A program made the position numbers and the translations under genes. Positions 32,601 through 41,955 of a DNA stretch of 64,000 nucleotides are shown here, piece by piece. Under the pieces are notes generated by a model, which saw only the letters and a program-made list of their open reading frames with translations, made no database searches and had not been told where the DNA came from. The first letter of the stretch is position 1. Each line of letters starts with the position of its first letter. This DNA comes from Tanypteryx hageni (Eukaryota > Arthropoda > Insecta > Odonata > Petaluridae), in the NCBI GenBank assembly GCA_028673005.1, contig CM054116.1:96822207-96886206 (forward strand). Direction: 5' to 3'.

Positions 32601-35552
32601 AGTCCAACGCATTGTTGGAATACTATCGGTAAGCTGATAACAGCGACTGCGGCGCACAAAAATCGACGTCTTAATTCCGAATTGCCCGCGTAAGTGCGAT
32701 GGGGGGACATAACATTATAGCGTGCTAACAGCAAAATGTTGTTTTGCGAAAATCCATTTCCCGACTGATATCTGCACTAAGCATGAAAAAAACTTCAATT
32801 TCTGAGAATGAACTGTCTACAAATTTCGAGTCCGATATCGTGATATCCTTCGAGTGTCACCATTTTTGTTGCATTATTAAAATTAAGGAATAAAACAGGG
32901 CATTGACATTGATAAAGCGTAAAGTTCGAGTAATTTTTCATAAACAAGTCTATATTATATTTGATATTTACTATTTCTATTATAGAAATAGTTGGCACTT
33001 TTGCAGTTTCTATGTAAAATAAAACGTATACATATTTATGTTTTTCTGTTTTAGTATCTTTTATTAGATTAAATATTAATCAACATCCTTAAGAAAGCGG
33101 GGGTTAGGGGGCGGAGCCCCATTGCAAAATAAAATGTTTATTTATGTTTCGTTTTTAGTATATTTTACCCCCCCCCCCCTTCTTACAATTTTTTATCTTA
33201 AATAAAACAAAAATTGGTTATTTTTTAATAATTTTTCATTAATACAACATTTAGGGCAAAGGATATAACTGTTATTTGCGAAACTAAATGGTATTGACAA
33301 TCGGTACCCGAAAATTTCTTTTGCCAAATAAATTCTTCTATTTAGCTGTTTACATGATTTCTCTTTGTTCCAAATTCTTTCTTATGGTGCATCTTAAACT
33401 TCTGCCATGTGCTTTCAATAGTTTGCGTGTGTATTGCTTTATTTTGTTGGTCCACAAAATTTTCGCTATGATTCACTTTCCAGTGTTTGTATCCGGATGG
33501 AAGTGAATTTATCCCTTTGTAAGCTTTCCAGCAATCCGATATTATTATAGTTCCGGGAAAAATGTACTTTTCAATTAATGGTAGTAAAGTATCGGCGTTT
33601 ATTTTTTGGACTATTTAAAAAAAACTATAAATCTGGCTAATTATTTCAAAAATTAAGTGGAAGACAGTTCTGATGTGTAATTTTAAGAGCTTTTGTTCTC
33701 TAAAAACTTTTTATGTATTCTGCATATTCTCTATACTTAGTAGGCAGCGAAAGATGTTTTTCATTAACATTGATATTGAATGAAGTGAAAAGGTATCTCA
33801 GAAGGTAAAATAAGAAAACTTCTATAACAATTCTTAAATTTAGACCAACATTTATAATCGTTATCTCTTCCTCCCTTGAACATCTATATGTACATTTTGA
33901 TTTCCTTTCAATTGAACATTTGTATGCATCAATTTAGTCAATTATACTTATTACATTTTAATAACACTTTCCATGTCATACCAACACTTTGTATCGCCAA
34001 ATTCAGTTTATTAGTCCGGGAACTCATTTTGTTTCGTAGGTTTGACTTTAAAATTAGACATAAAATCAGCCTTTGCATGGGATAACGTATGGTTAAGCTA
34101 AATTTGAATATATGTTCAAATGTGTTTCCACCGGTTGCATCCCTAGAGCTTGCAATTCCTGCCCAAGTTTTTAATGTATCTGAGATTCATGACCACATAA
34201 TATCATGCAGTTTCTTCCAGGGAACTTAATTTGAGTAAAATAACTATATTTTAAAAGTGATTCCGTCGATTGTTTATTATGATTATTTGATAAAAAACCT
34301 GATGTGGCCACCACATGACTTTCTCAATATCTGTAATATTTCTAAAAATTCCAAATAGGTTACATAATAATAAAGATTTTAAGAAACAGAAAATTTTAGA
34401 CTTTACAAAGAACAGAAATAAACTCAAAGCCTTCTGATATTGGATATAGTCAAAGCTCCAAAAATTAAGAAAAGAAAAAGGAGCGTTTCTAAGACAACTA
34501 AGCATCAATTGTTAACAATAGTCATCGGTAGGTGGCGTGGTGGTGGCAGCTAAAAATATAAGATATCTCTTAAACAATGCATTATATGGAAAAATGTTTC
34601 AAACAAAGGTTGTAGAAAATTAAATGTCCTACAACATTTATTCTGGTATATTTTTGCATTTATCGAATATTAAAGCAAATATTTAAAAATAACGGATAAG
34701 TGACAAGAGTAAACACCCACTTCCGTTTGACCAATTTCTACCAAAAACTAATCAGGTCTTCTGACTTTTATAAAAATGTTAAATATGAAATTTTGTGTGG
34801 ACCTGATTAATAGTTTTGAGTTAGAGCACCCACAAAAAGCTATCACACACAGACATCATCGAGAAAATGGTCAAAACGTGTTCAGGGTACCTCAAAACGT
34901 GTATTTCCATTGAAATCTCGAAGTCGATTTTTTTCATGAATACAATACTTTCCCCTATACTACGTATATGGAGAAAGTAAAAATACAGTCACCAAATTTA
35001 TCGATAAAGGATGCAGGAAAAATTTATTTATTTGGGTAAAAGATGGGAAGACAAGAAATATTGCATACCATTAAGCAATATAATAAAAATTAACCTGGTT
35101 TCATTACTTGGTTTTATTCTCAAATCTTCCTCAATATTTTTTGTTTAAAAACCCAAGCAAGGCCGGGTAATTTCACCTAGTAGTTTATATATTTCAGAAA
35201 ACTGGCAAATAATTAAGCCAAAAATATTTTTTTTAACTAAATGAGTTTCATATTTCGAAATAGACTTATTAAGGGTAACTATAAAAGTTCAAATTTCATA
35301 AAAATCTTATATATTTATTTTAATACAAATTTTAAATTTTATTCTTAAACCTTTTAAAGTTTGTTGTTAAAGAGTTTCTCCCATAACTTTCAGGTTGGAG
35401 AGCGCATTGGTGTTATGCGAAGGAGCAATCATAGCCTACACTTTTTCCTCAACGAGAAGGACATGGGAGTTGCAGTTAAATACCTTCCCGGACCCGTATA
35501 TGGATTTTTTGACCTGGTGAACTATGCTGCCCAAGTCAGCATCGTTGGGTGA
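23421..35552 (+). CDS. secreted protein with a neuralized homology repeat (NHR)
   Basis: Six exons join in phase: 23421-23694, 30788-30878, 31051-31143, 31654-31833, 31931-32021 and 35394-35552, giving 295 residues from ATG to TGA. Residues 1-20 are a signal peptide (MDR, a hydrophobic run, then VGA as a likely cleavage site). Residues 21-125 are an unrecognised region with three cysteines (positions about 27, 76 and 122). Residues about 126-293 form an NHR fold: VNDGRTAYR, ALVTNRPL, GELFQVQLD, WRDAGVYIGVT, GTWSLVYNAIYLDG, VGERIGVMR, LHFFLNEKDMGVAV and VYGFFDLVNYAAQVSIV match the strand pattern of Neuralized and NEURL4. Known for the family: NHR domains are beta-sandwiches that bind protein partners and are normally cytoplasmic, often with a RING finger. 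Here there is no RING, only one NHR, and a secretory signal. Inferred: an extracellular binding protein of unknown partner. Intron 1 is about 7 kb, mostly transposons. Confidence 0.85.
24060..24803. mobile_element. candidate nested element with ACGGAC subterminal repeats
   Basis: The left side has CCAACCAGTTCAAATGAC followed by several TTTTTACGGACA copies. The right side has TTTACGGACTGTCTGTAAAT followed by CCGGTTGACAACCCTG. The termini are inverted in outline (GYCAACCRGNT), and the motif TTACGGACA recurs inside. Target duplication is not clear, so the boundaries are approximate. Confidence 0.45.
26383..26666. mobile_element. 284-bp hAT MITE nested in element A
   Basis: It begins CAGTGAGTGGTTCTCAAACT and its complement at the right end begins CAGTTGCTCTCAAACTG. 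The flanks are a perfect 8-bp duplication, ACATAAGT (26375-26382 and 26667-26674). GCGGCAC motifs lie near both ends. The perfect duplication implies a comparatively recent insertion. Confidence 0.93.
26992..27271. mobile_element. 280-bp hAT MITE nested in element A
   Basis: The termini are CAACGGTTCTCAACCGGTG and, reverse-complemented, CAGCGGTACTCAACCTTTT, both followed inward by TGTCGCG copies. The flanks CTCTATGT (26984-26991) and CTCTACGT (27272-27279) are an 8-bp duplication with one change. Confidence 0.9.
27551..30062 (-). mobile_element. hAT element B in intron 1 (ZBED-type), adjoining element A
   Basis: Inverted ends TAGTAATGCACCGG and (complement) TAGTGATGCACCGG, followed by GGTACC/CCCGG-rich subterminal sequence on both sides, bound a 2,512-bp element. 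Target duplications are GTTCAAAC (27543-27550, shared with element A) and GTTCAAAT (30063-30070). It contains a decayed transposase on the minus strand. Termini are better preserved than the coding region. Confidence 0.92.
27956..29790 (-). pseudogene. ZBED-type hAT transposase, decayed
   Basis: Reading leftward from about 29790, the order is: a BED zinc-finger remnant with KNAKTYGTSTLMKHLRLK; a spacer KKRKLDDPSAGPS; a central domain with NARHFPGSHIGSAV and LLRDNARNM (the Asp-Asn block of the catalytic core); the ATVLDPRYKLTFLKP segment; and a C-terminal dimerisation region with SERIFSEAG and RRNQLLPRNAEKLLFLRRN before a stop at 27958-27956. Several frame changes and stops separate the blocks, so no full-length protein is made. 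The length is near the usual 600 residues. Confidence 0.9.
30330..30573. repeat. recent tandem duplication of 122 bp
   Basis: Two head-to-tail copies (about 30330-30451 and 30452-30573), starting AAACAAATTTATGACGATAA, differ at one position that I can see (AATAATTCAG against AATAACTCAG). The pair lies in intron 1, about 215 bases before exon 2. Confidence 0.93.
30788..30878 (+). CDS. NHR gene exon 2
   Basis: The acceptor CTTCATTTAG and the donor ATG|GTAATT bound a 91-base exon that fits phase 1 from exon 1 and leaves phase 2. It encodes a Ser/Asn/Thr-rich linker (SGYNTDALVPGRSNQNVAVN) with a likely N-glycosylation site NQT and the start of the codon for Cys122. Confidence 0.75.
31051..31143 (+). 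CDS. NHR gene exon 3 (start of the NHR)
   Basis: The acceptor is TTCTCCAACAG and the donor is AAAGA|GTAAGT. The exon runs phase 2 to phase 2 and encodes a lysine-rich stretch, then LKFNLKKGKNAVIVNDGRTA, the first strands of the NHR including the conserved N-D-x-x-T-A-x-R. Confidence 0.85.
31654..31833 (+). CDS. NHR gene exon 4 (NHR core)
   Basis: The acceptor is TTCCGCAG and the donor is GG|GTGAGT. It encodes SALVTNRPLVDGELFQVQLD, WRDAGVYIGVTLQP and an extended loop. GELFQV and the IGVT block are the strongest NHR signatures in the protein. Confidence 0.9.
31931..32021 (+). CDS. NHR gene exon 5
   Basis: The acceptor is TTTTTCTAG and the donor is CAG|GTGAGT. It encodes GTWSLVYNAIYLDGDMIKAN, with potential N-glycosylation at NGT (spanning the exon junction) and NLT. 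Confidence 0.88.
32022..33219. other. intron 5, left part, nothing supported
   Basis: Contains a 99-codon open frame at 32394-32693 with no motif. A GC-rich patch GGGGCGGAGCCCC and a run of ten C at about 33168-33178 are probably the 3' part of the Merlin remnant that follows. Confidence 0.35.
33220..33620 (-). pseudogene. Merlin (ISXO2/IS1595-like) transposase remnant
   Basis: On the minus strand from 33620 the frame reads VQKINADTLLPLIEKYI, then TIIISDCWKAYKGI with a catalytic Asp, VNHSENFVD and HTQTIESTWQKFK. The last two are signature blocks of the IS1595-like DDE domain of Merlin elements. One in-frame TAA follows NHVNS. The upstream half of the transposase is not recognisable and the termini were not found, so this is a fragment in intron 5 of the NHR gene. 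Confidence 0.8.
33621..35393. other. intron 5, right part, with one interspersed-repeat segment
   Basis: The part from 34690 to 34990 has the look of an interspersed insect repeat: GAGTTAGAGCACCCACA, CACAGACATCATCGAGAAAA and GTTCAGGGTACCTCAAAACG, ending in an AT-rich tail. Its boundaries are unclear. The remainder is AT-rich with no supported feature. Confidence 0.4.
35394..35552 (+). CDS. NHR gene exon 6 (C-terminus)
   Basis: The acceptor is CCATAACTTTCAG and the exon starts in phase 0. It encodes VGERIGVMRRSNHSLHFFLN, MGVAVKYLPGPVYGFFDLVN and YAAQVSIVG, then a TGA. These are the final NHR strands; the domain ends at the protein's C-terminus. Confidence 0.9.
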   Translation, partial: VGERIGVMRRSNHSLHFFLNEKDMGVAVKYLPGPVYGFFDLVNYAAQVSIVG

Positions 35553-35735
35553 CCACCATTATGGGCTGAATTCTGTTAGAAAGAGCATTTGATTTGTTGC
35601 TGTAGGGACTTTGATCTCATTAAACTTACCGTTTGCATATTCCTTAAAAATATGTAGGTATATCCACTTATAATTCATCAACATCATAACAATATCTCAG
35701 TTGTTAATTTTCTAGCATAATGACTATCAAATTTT

Positions 35736-35741
35736 AATAAA
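35736..35741 (+). terminator. polyadenylation signal of the NHR gene
   Basis: AATAAA 184 bases after the stop codon, the first canonical hexamer in the 3' flank. Confidence 0.6.
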
Positions 35742-38700
35742 CGATCATATTTAAAAAAATGTTTCATTCAGTTGCTTTAAGATAAATTTCTGTCGCTATA
35801 GAAAGTAAATTTGTTACTTCTACCTATAAGAGCCAGCGGGTATGAACGTATATGACTCTCAAATTCACTATGACTTCACTCTACGTAGCTGCCAGCTATC
35901 CGAGCAAATGCTCTTTTCTTTCATATTTTGTAACTTATTTACAAACGAATATAACATATATCTAAAAGATATTGAAACATCCAATGGACGAATATCGAAT
36001 ATTATTAAACCGGTTTTCTTATAGTATCTGTTGATTTATAAGTGTTTACTTCTTTACCAACGATGCAGTAGTGGTGGAGTGCCTTATGGGCACATCTCAT
36101 CCGTCCGTCATAACTTTCATCTCCTAAGCCACTGGACGGATTTTAATTATGTGATCCTTATTAAAATTTATCGCCCAATTGTGACTTTGAATTGCATCAG
36201 TCAATTAGAACTTCCACTTTTTATAAGCACTTAAATAAACATATACTCGTATCTCATTAAATGGCAGCCATAAAGCAATAATTAGATACCATATTATCTA
36301 TTCTCTACCCAGCTCTTATATGATCCGTAAGGTGTAGATAAAAACTTTTATTCGGATAGAGGACAACATTTTCCACAAACAAGTCTGCGAGACCACATAA
36401 TTATGGTTTAATGTTTCAACGATAAAAATTCGAGAAAATCCCAAGCATAACATCACATATTTTGTTTACATCGGTCGATGCGACAATTCGATCGGCAAAC
36501 AACAATTAAAAATCTATATTTTTTCCTCTCATGCTCTGATATGATGTGGTATAGATTAAAAAATTTATTCGGATAGAGGACAACGTTTGCCACATAAAAG
36601 TCTGCGAGGCCACATAATTACGACTTAAGGTTTAGGAGATACAAATTCAAGAACAGCCCAATCTTTCCATACCCTTTTATACACATTTCCCATAAAGAAC
36701 ACCTTTGAAATCTCTGTATATTCCATTTATGCAGTACACTTTTCCATCTTGTTTAGGGGGTTTGGTTGGGCAGTGGGGATAATAATATTCCTTCCATTGA
36801 GTCGCAATTCTGTAGCTTTGAAAAAAGAATCTAGAATTCAAAAAGTGTAACAGAGTGAAAACGGGAGCTCAGTAGAGCTGAGCCATCATAGCAGTGCAAG
36901 AGTGAGCGCCACGATAAGTATCAAATTTTAAAGCGCAGTATTGAAATGGCGCTTTCTGAAATACTTAACTACGAGGGAATGGGTAATTTAATTCACTGAT
37001 GCCATACTCAGAATATAACTACTACTTGATCTATAAAATGACGCTGAGTTACAAAATTATTTTTGCATTAAAAGCTGACTAACGCAAATAGGAAATTTAA
37101 AATTTTGAATTAGGAGAAATTAAATAAACACATACCTTAAACAATACTAACTTCTATTTTTTTAGTTTGCCGAAATTATAGCACCCAATTCATGTTATTA
37201 CTTGCAAATATTGTGTATTTAAGTCATGAGAAATATCCCACAAATGTTAAACACTATGTGAAACTTAGAATTTTGTTTGCATATATGGATCATAAACATA
37301 AATAAATTATTTCATTTGAGTAGATTTTAAACATACCAAAAATTCTCACTAAAATAAAAGTATTAAGTTAACACGTATCTGATTTTGGATGTGATGACAC
37401 AAGATCAAATGAAAAGACTCGGAGATTTATTCAAAATCTCATCCATATCTCAACATTTAAAGATATAAGAAAGGGGGAATAACTTGCCTTTTTGGGTTAT
37501 ATCATGGACCTAGCCTAGGATCAGCATCAGGTTTCTGATTTGCAGCAGCGGGACTGGGCAGCCTGCATGGCTCACGTTGCATTTGTGAAGTTTGCCTGCT
37601 ATCTTAATTAAAAATTTTAAATTATTTATTTATAATTACCCAAATTTTTGCCTGTATCCTCAGTGCACTATTTCCAAAATAATAAATAAATAAAAGAGGA
37701 GAATGGCAAAGCTGATCTCTACTCTGTGTTACATCTACGTCCAAAAGCAGAGTTGATATCATTCCAGGTTGGGAGAAAGATATTTTCTTAATTAAATGTC
37801 AATAGATTTGTGGGACTCTTATGATAAGATTGCACAATAAAATATGATGAAATAAATTAAGGCAACATAGAGGAAATGGATGACAATATATTGGATTCTG
37901 TTCCATTTAATCATCATGAAGCAAAGTTTGAAGCAACAGTCATCAATCTTTTAGGATTGGGTGGCATTTGTAGTATTGTTTATTGGTATAATATAAAATT
38001 TAAAGATAAGCTTCATAATTGCTGAACGCTATGTGAATTTATATATTTTTTACGTTTGAGAGAGTATAAATAACTGTTTCATATGTTACAAAACAGTGGA
38101 ACATCTGATATATTTTAAGTTAATAATTTATTTATAATTTCGCTAAATGAATTCAATAATCCAATCTATTGATATTTTAAAAAGCAATAATGAATTATGC
38201 AAACATGTCGATGAAATTATGCAAGATCATTGGATACTCACATCGACGATGGTATGAAACACTGGAATTCTTCACACCAAAGCTCCTGGTCGAGACGGCA
38301 CATGGGAGTTTGACTTGGGAAAATAAAAGACATCTTGGTATCACAGTTTAACAATAAAAAACCTTGAAATTGACAAATTATGTTTCTTCGATGGCCACGG
38401 AAATGTTGGGAAAACCAAAGCCATATTTCGACTATGAAGCAGCAGTCATCATTTGTGATTCACCGATGGTAAATTCTGAAAGGGTTTGACGAACAAATAA
38501 AACTGTTTATTTAGTCATGTAATATAGAGCGGGCAGTGCAGGCTACTGCACAGGGTGCATAATTCCAGAAAGGTGCCATTTTATAATTGTAATCTATCAG
38601 ACTGTATTCAATACTTAGTCATGATGATGACATGAAATAATGCTCTACGACACTGTATTTCACTTACCTGAATACAAGCTTTTTCATTTACTTATATTTT

Positions 38701-39136
38701 ATTGATCATTTTATGTGGTTTCTTAATATCGATCTATAAATAAAAATAGTGACAAAAATTTGTTCATTTTTTGCCAGGAAATTAATTTTTGAAAATAATG
38801 CCAGATATGCTTAAAAAGTCCTTTTTTAACTTTGCCTGGAGTGCACTCCTGCCCCTGGCTCCCTTTGTTTGCCAGTGGAACCCCAACGTAATGAGAAGGT
38901 GGGGATGCTGAAGCAACGGCCCTGTCATAGAGCGATACTAGGTGAAGTGACACATTATGTGAATCTAGGTGAATTTCTCATGTACTTACAAATAGGAATT
39001 TTCCTCGTATCCATTACCAAGATACTTATTTCAAAGCCCAAAGCATGGGAAGTTGGTTTAAGTATAATATAGGGAATGCATCCCTAAATGCATTTTCAGG
39101 GCAAAAACTTGGCGTTGACTTATTCGCCATGATATA
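35742..39136. other. intergenic stretch with degenerate repeats
   Basis: No supported gene. Two related copies of about 140 bp lie at 36301-36440 and 36520-36660; both contain TTTATTCGGATAGAGGACAAC and GTCTGCGAGNCCACATAATTA. The segment 36060-36150 (CCGTCATAACTTTCATCTCC) matches a common insect repeat style that is also seen near 52200. The rest is AT-rich and unassigned. Confidence 0.4.
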
Positions 39137-39597
39137 CAATGCAAACTCTATTATCCGAACTAATTAATGCAAGGGCGTGTTTGGACTATCGAGGTGTCAT
39201 GGAGTCATGTAAGATAACAAGGAAAAAATCTATTATGTATTAAATTTCTGTAAATAAAACACCAATTAATGTACTTACAGTTCACTAAAATGACTGAGAG
39301 ATATCTGCGTTGATGGACGGGAATATTGTACTCCACACTGCGTCGCGGCAGTAGAAATGAGCGATATCGGCATGGCTGGCCATGCCGATATCGCTCATTC
39401 CATTTAAAACAATGTTTCAAAGAATCATCTATTCAGCCACAAGAGGCATTAGTAGTGGACATCTGTGCCCAACTTTGTTACAAAATAAAAGCTTCAAATT
39501 TAACTTTCTGACGCTAGCTTCGCTTAACCGACACTTTACACCTGATGTTGAGAAACAGTTCGGATTACAGTGGGTTCAGATTATAGAGGTTGCACTG
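39137..39597. mobile_element. TA-flanked Tigger-like MITE
   Basis: Left end CAATGCAAACTCTATTATCC and right end (complement) CAGTGCAACCTCTATAATCT are inverted copies, each bounded by TA. The interior encodes no transposase. A long perfect palindrome lies close to its centre. Confidence 0.7.
39356..39399. repeat. perfect palindrome, 21-bp arms with 2-bp centre
   Basis: AATGAGCGATATCGGCATGG plus C, then TG, then the exact complement. Arms 39356-39376 and 39379-39399 match at all 21 positions. The two-base centre is too tight for an RNA hairpin loop without opening the stem, but the DNA could extrude a cruciform. Confidence 0.98.
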
Positions 39598-39744
39598 TAC
39601 TGTGTTTGGAGAGCAGATTTTAGCCAATAAATTTAAATGATAAAAGCAAGTACCAAACGGTTATAGTATAAAATTGAATCGATTTTTAAATATTTTATGC
39701 ACATCTTGAATTTAAGAAACTTGCTACTATATTATGAAATGCTT

Positions 39745-40050
39745 GTGTGTATTTCTGGTTTTTCAACCTCTTGGATTATTATAGCCATAACTCCTTCCAC
39801 ACCAGACACACAAGGGAGGAGGGAAACCCGATGCTGTCATTAGCCTACTCTTTACAAAGAGCACCAAGGGGGCCAACTGCTTAACATCCCTTCCAAAGGA
39901 CAGAGCGCTGACTTTCGCAGTCTCCTCCAAGCACACAAGTAGAGGATACGGTGATCCCAGGTTAAAAAATCCAACCCCTGCCAGATTTGAATCAGAGACT
40001 GCTGCATGGAAGGCCAATGCTCTAACCACTCCGTCAATGCCACCCTTCCA
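39745..40050 (-). repeat. tRNA-derived SINE
   Basis: Reading leftward from 40050, the head has a tRNA-like A box (TGGTTAGAGCATTGG at 40028-40014) and B box (GATTCAAATCT at 39993-39983) spaced as in a tRNA gene. A body containing GCGAAAGTCAGCGCTCTG and GGAAGGGATGTTAAGCAGTT follows, a tail typical of insect SINEs. This is RNA polymerase III promoter structure; the anticodon arm is degenerate. Confidence 0.8.
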
Positions 40051-41220
40051 TTTTGAAATAGTTGATGTAACATTCTTCTATGTCATGTTGAGGATTTTCC
40101 ATCAAAATGCCTTTACTGATGTTTTATGTAGAGAATTGATTTCATGATGATTTACCTTGATTTTAACCTAATTAAAAAGTTTTTCATGCACCATATCTGA
40201 AGTTGAAGTTATACATTGTAATAAAACTAAGTGTTAAAATAAAATAGAATGTTGTAAAAATACTCTTTTAATTCAGATAAAAATAATAATAAAATTTACA
40301 GTCAAATAATATATACAATTTCACATCACACCAGCCTTGGATTTATCACTTTTTGTTGGGATTAGTGAAACTCAAAAGATAAAGTTATCATGTGGGATCT
40401 TGTCCCTTCTCTACTCTTGATGATTCTTAACTTTGCAACAAAAATTATGCAAGGTTATTTTAACATTGCCAAAAATAACAACAAAACATCTTATTTTGAA
40501 ATAATGGATTTGCATCCTGAGTAAATAACAAAAGGTAGATCCTGAAATATTTTGTGTAAATATTATTTCCATATTGAAAATAATGATCTTATCATTATTT
40601 AAAATTAGACACTCGTAGTTCCTTTACCATATGATGTACTTCTGCAAAACATTTACTTGAATTATTCAGGTAGATAACGTACAAAATTTTAACCAGTTGA
40701 AATCATACAAATGTCTACCTTTTTAAATATTGCACCATATCATTTCAGATAGTACCTTATAATGCTACTAAATCTCAAATAAATGGGTCCATCGTTTTCC
40801 ATTGTACACTGTCATACTTGTTAAATGTCACTGTTATTACTGTTGGAATATTCACTTGCAAATAAATGGCTAACAACTCAAGCAGATGCATAGTTACGTA
40901 AAAAATTATGTTAATAATAAATCACAAACAAATGCTGATTTAAGTTGCCCACCAGCTGATTCATTCAATGAAACTGTTTTTTTTTATGGATTACAGTTTT
41001 GATTTTATTGTTAACACTTGTTCATCTTGAAAGAGCACCACTCAGAATTGTTTGTCTGTCATAAGGTGTCCCTTCTTTCATGCTGAGCCTGAGTAACACA
41101 TCCATCGACTTCCTAAACTCATAAAAACAACTTCTGTATCTTTTCAAAGATTTTTAACTTTGAAAATGTATTTTATCCTCATATTCATGTAATGCTTTCA
41201 TAAAATTGCACCTTAAATTC
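40051..41220. other. stretch downstream of the chitin-binding gene
   Basis: AT-rich with no supported coding sequence. It may include further 3' untranslated sequence of the minus-strand gene. Confidence 0.35.
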
Positions 41221-41226
41221 TTTATT
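41221..41226 (-). terminator. candidate polyadenylation signal of the chitin-binding gene
   Basis: AATAAA on the minus strand, 332 bases after the stop codon at 41558. Another copy lies at 41004-41009. Without transcript data the choice is open. Confidence 0.35.
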
Positions 41227-41557
41227 TAAAATTATAACTACTAGTTTTGACTGGAGAGCTTTCTTCTTTCCATAACTGATTTCAATGCTTTGAAACTGCA
41301 TTAAAGATTTTTTAACTGAGTATTTCCTTTAGAGAGGTGCATGCAAATCATTGTGGCACTGATATATTACAATGAAGTGAATCTGAGACATTTTGATTTT
41401 CACATAAGGTTTTCCAATCGGTTGTTCACAAATTGGAATTGTCTCTAGTTCAGTGGTTGCTGAATATATCATCTAATTTTTGCACGGTTTATGGTTAAAC
41501 TACACTTTGGTCCCTTGAGGTGTCTGAATCTTATTCAGTGTCATGGATTATCATTGG

Positions 41558-41955
41558 TCAGTCACAACCTAATCCCTCTGGTGCCCAGTTGCAAATGCCT
41601 CCAATTGGGTCAAATGTGAGATGCCTAGGGCACTCATATTCCCACCCTAAGATATTCCCTTCCACCTCTGCACAGGAAACAAACCGCCGATTGCAAGACG
41701 GTGGTGCATTATCATCTCCTCTGAATGCCAGCGGATGTGGGAAGTTGCCTTTGTCAAGGCACTGAACAGTTCCATCCACACGAACACGAACTTTCTCAGA
41801 AGCCACACCTGGAGGTAGATCATAATAGTCATAGTCCTCTATTTCAGTTTGAGGAACCTTTGGGCGCCGTGTGGTGGATGTTCTTCTTGGAAGAGACGTG
41901 GGAGAGGTGCGCTGCTGTTTACGAGATGATGATGTAGGACGGGTAGAAGTAGCTG
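41558..41955 (-). CDS. chitin-binding gene, terminal exon (ChtBD2)
   Basis: The acceptor CCACCTCTCAG is joined in phase 1. It encodes a basic linker (SLPRRTSTTRRPK), an acidic-tyrosine patch EDYDYYD, and a ChtBD2 domain with spacing C-x21-C-x6-C-x13-C-x12-C-x8-C. GWEYECPRHLTFDP and CNWAP are the aromatic blocks that pack on chitin in the family. The stop is TGA at 41560-41558. Confidence 0.93.

Noticed and set aside
32394..32693. 99-codon frame in intron 5 of the NHR gene
   Set aside because: It opens with a GTG, has no recognised motif and is not bounded by fitting splice sites.
39356..39399. microRNA precursor
   Set aside because: The two-base centre leaves no usable loop and the arms match perfectly, which is unlike animal pre-miRNAs.
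39205..39511. Overlapping frames on opposite strands that share the peptide ERYRHG-PCRYRSF
   Set aside because: Both arise from the palindrome at 39356-39399; the shared peptide is a consequence of the inverted arms.
39745..40050. Functional tRNA gene
   Set aside because: A and B boxes are present but the anticodon arm is degenerate and a SINE-type body follows.
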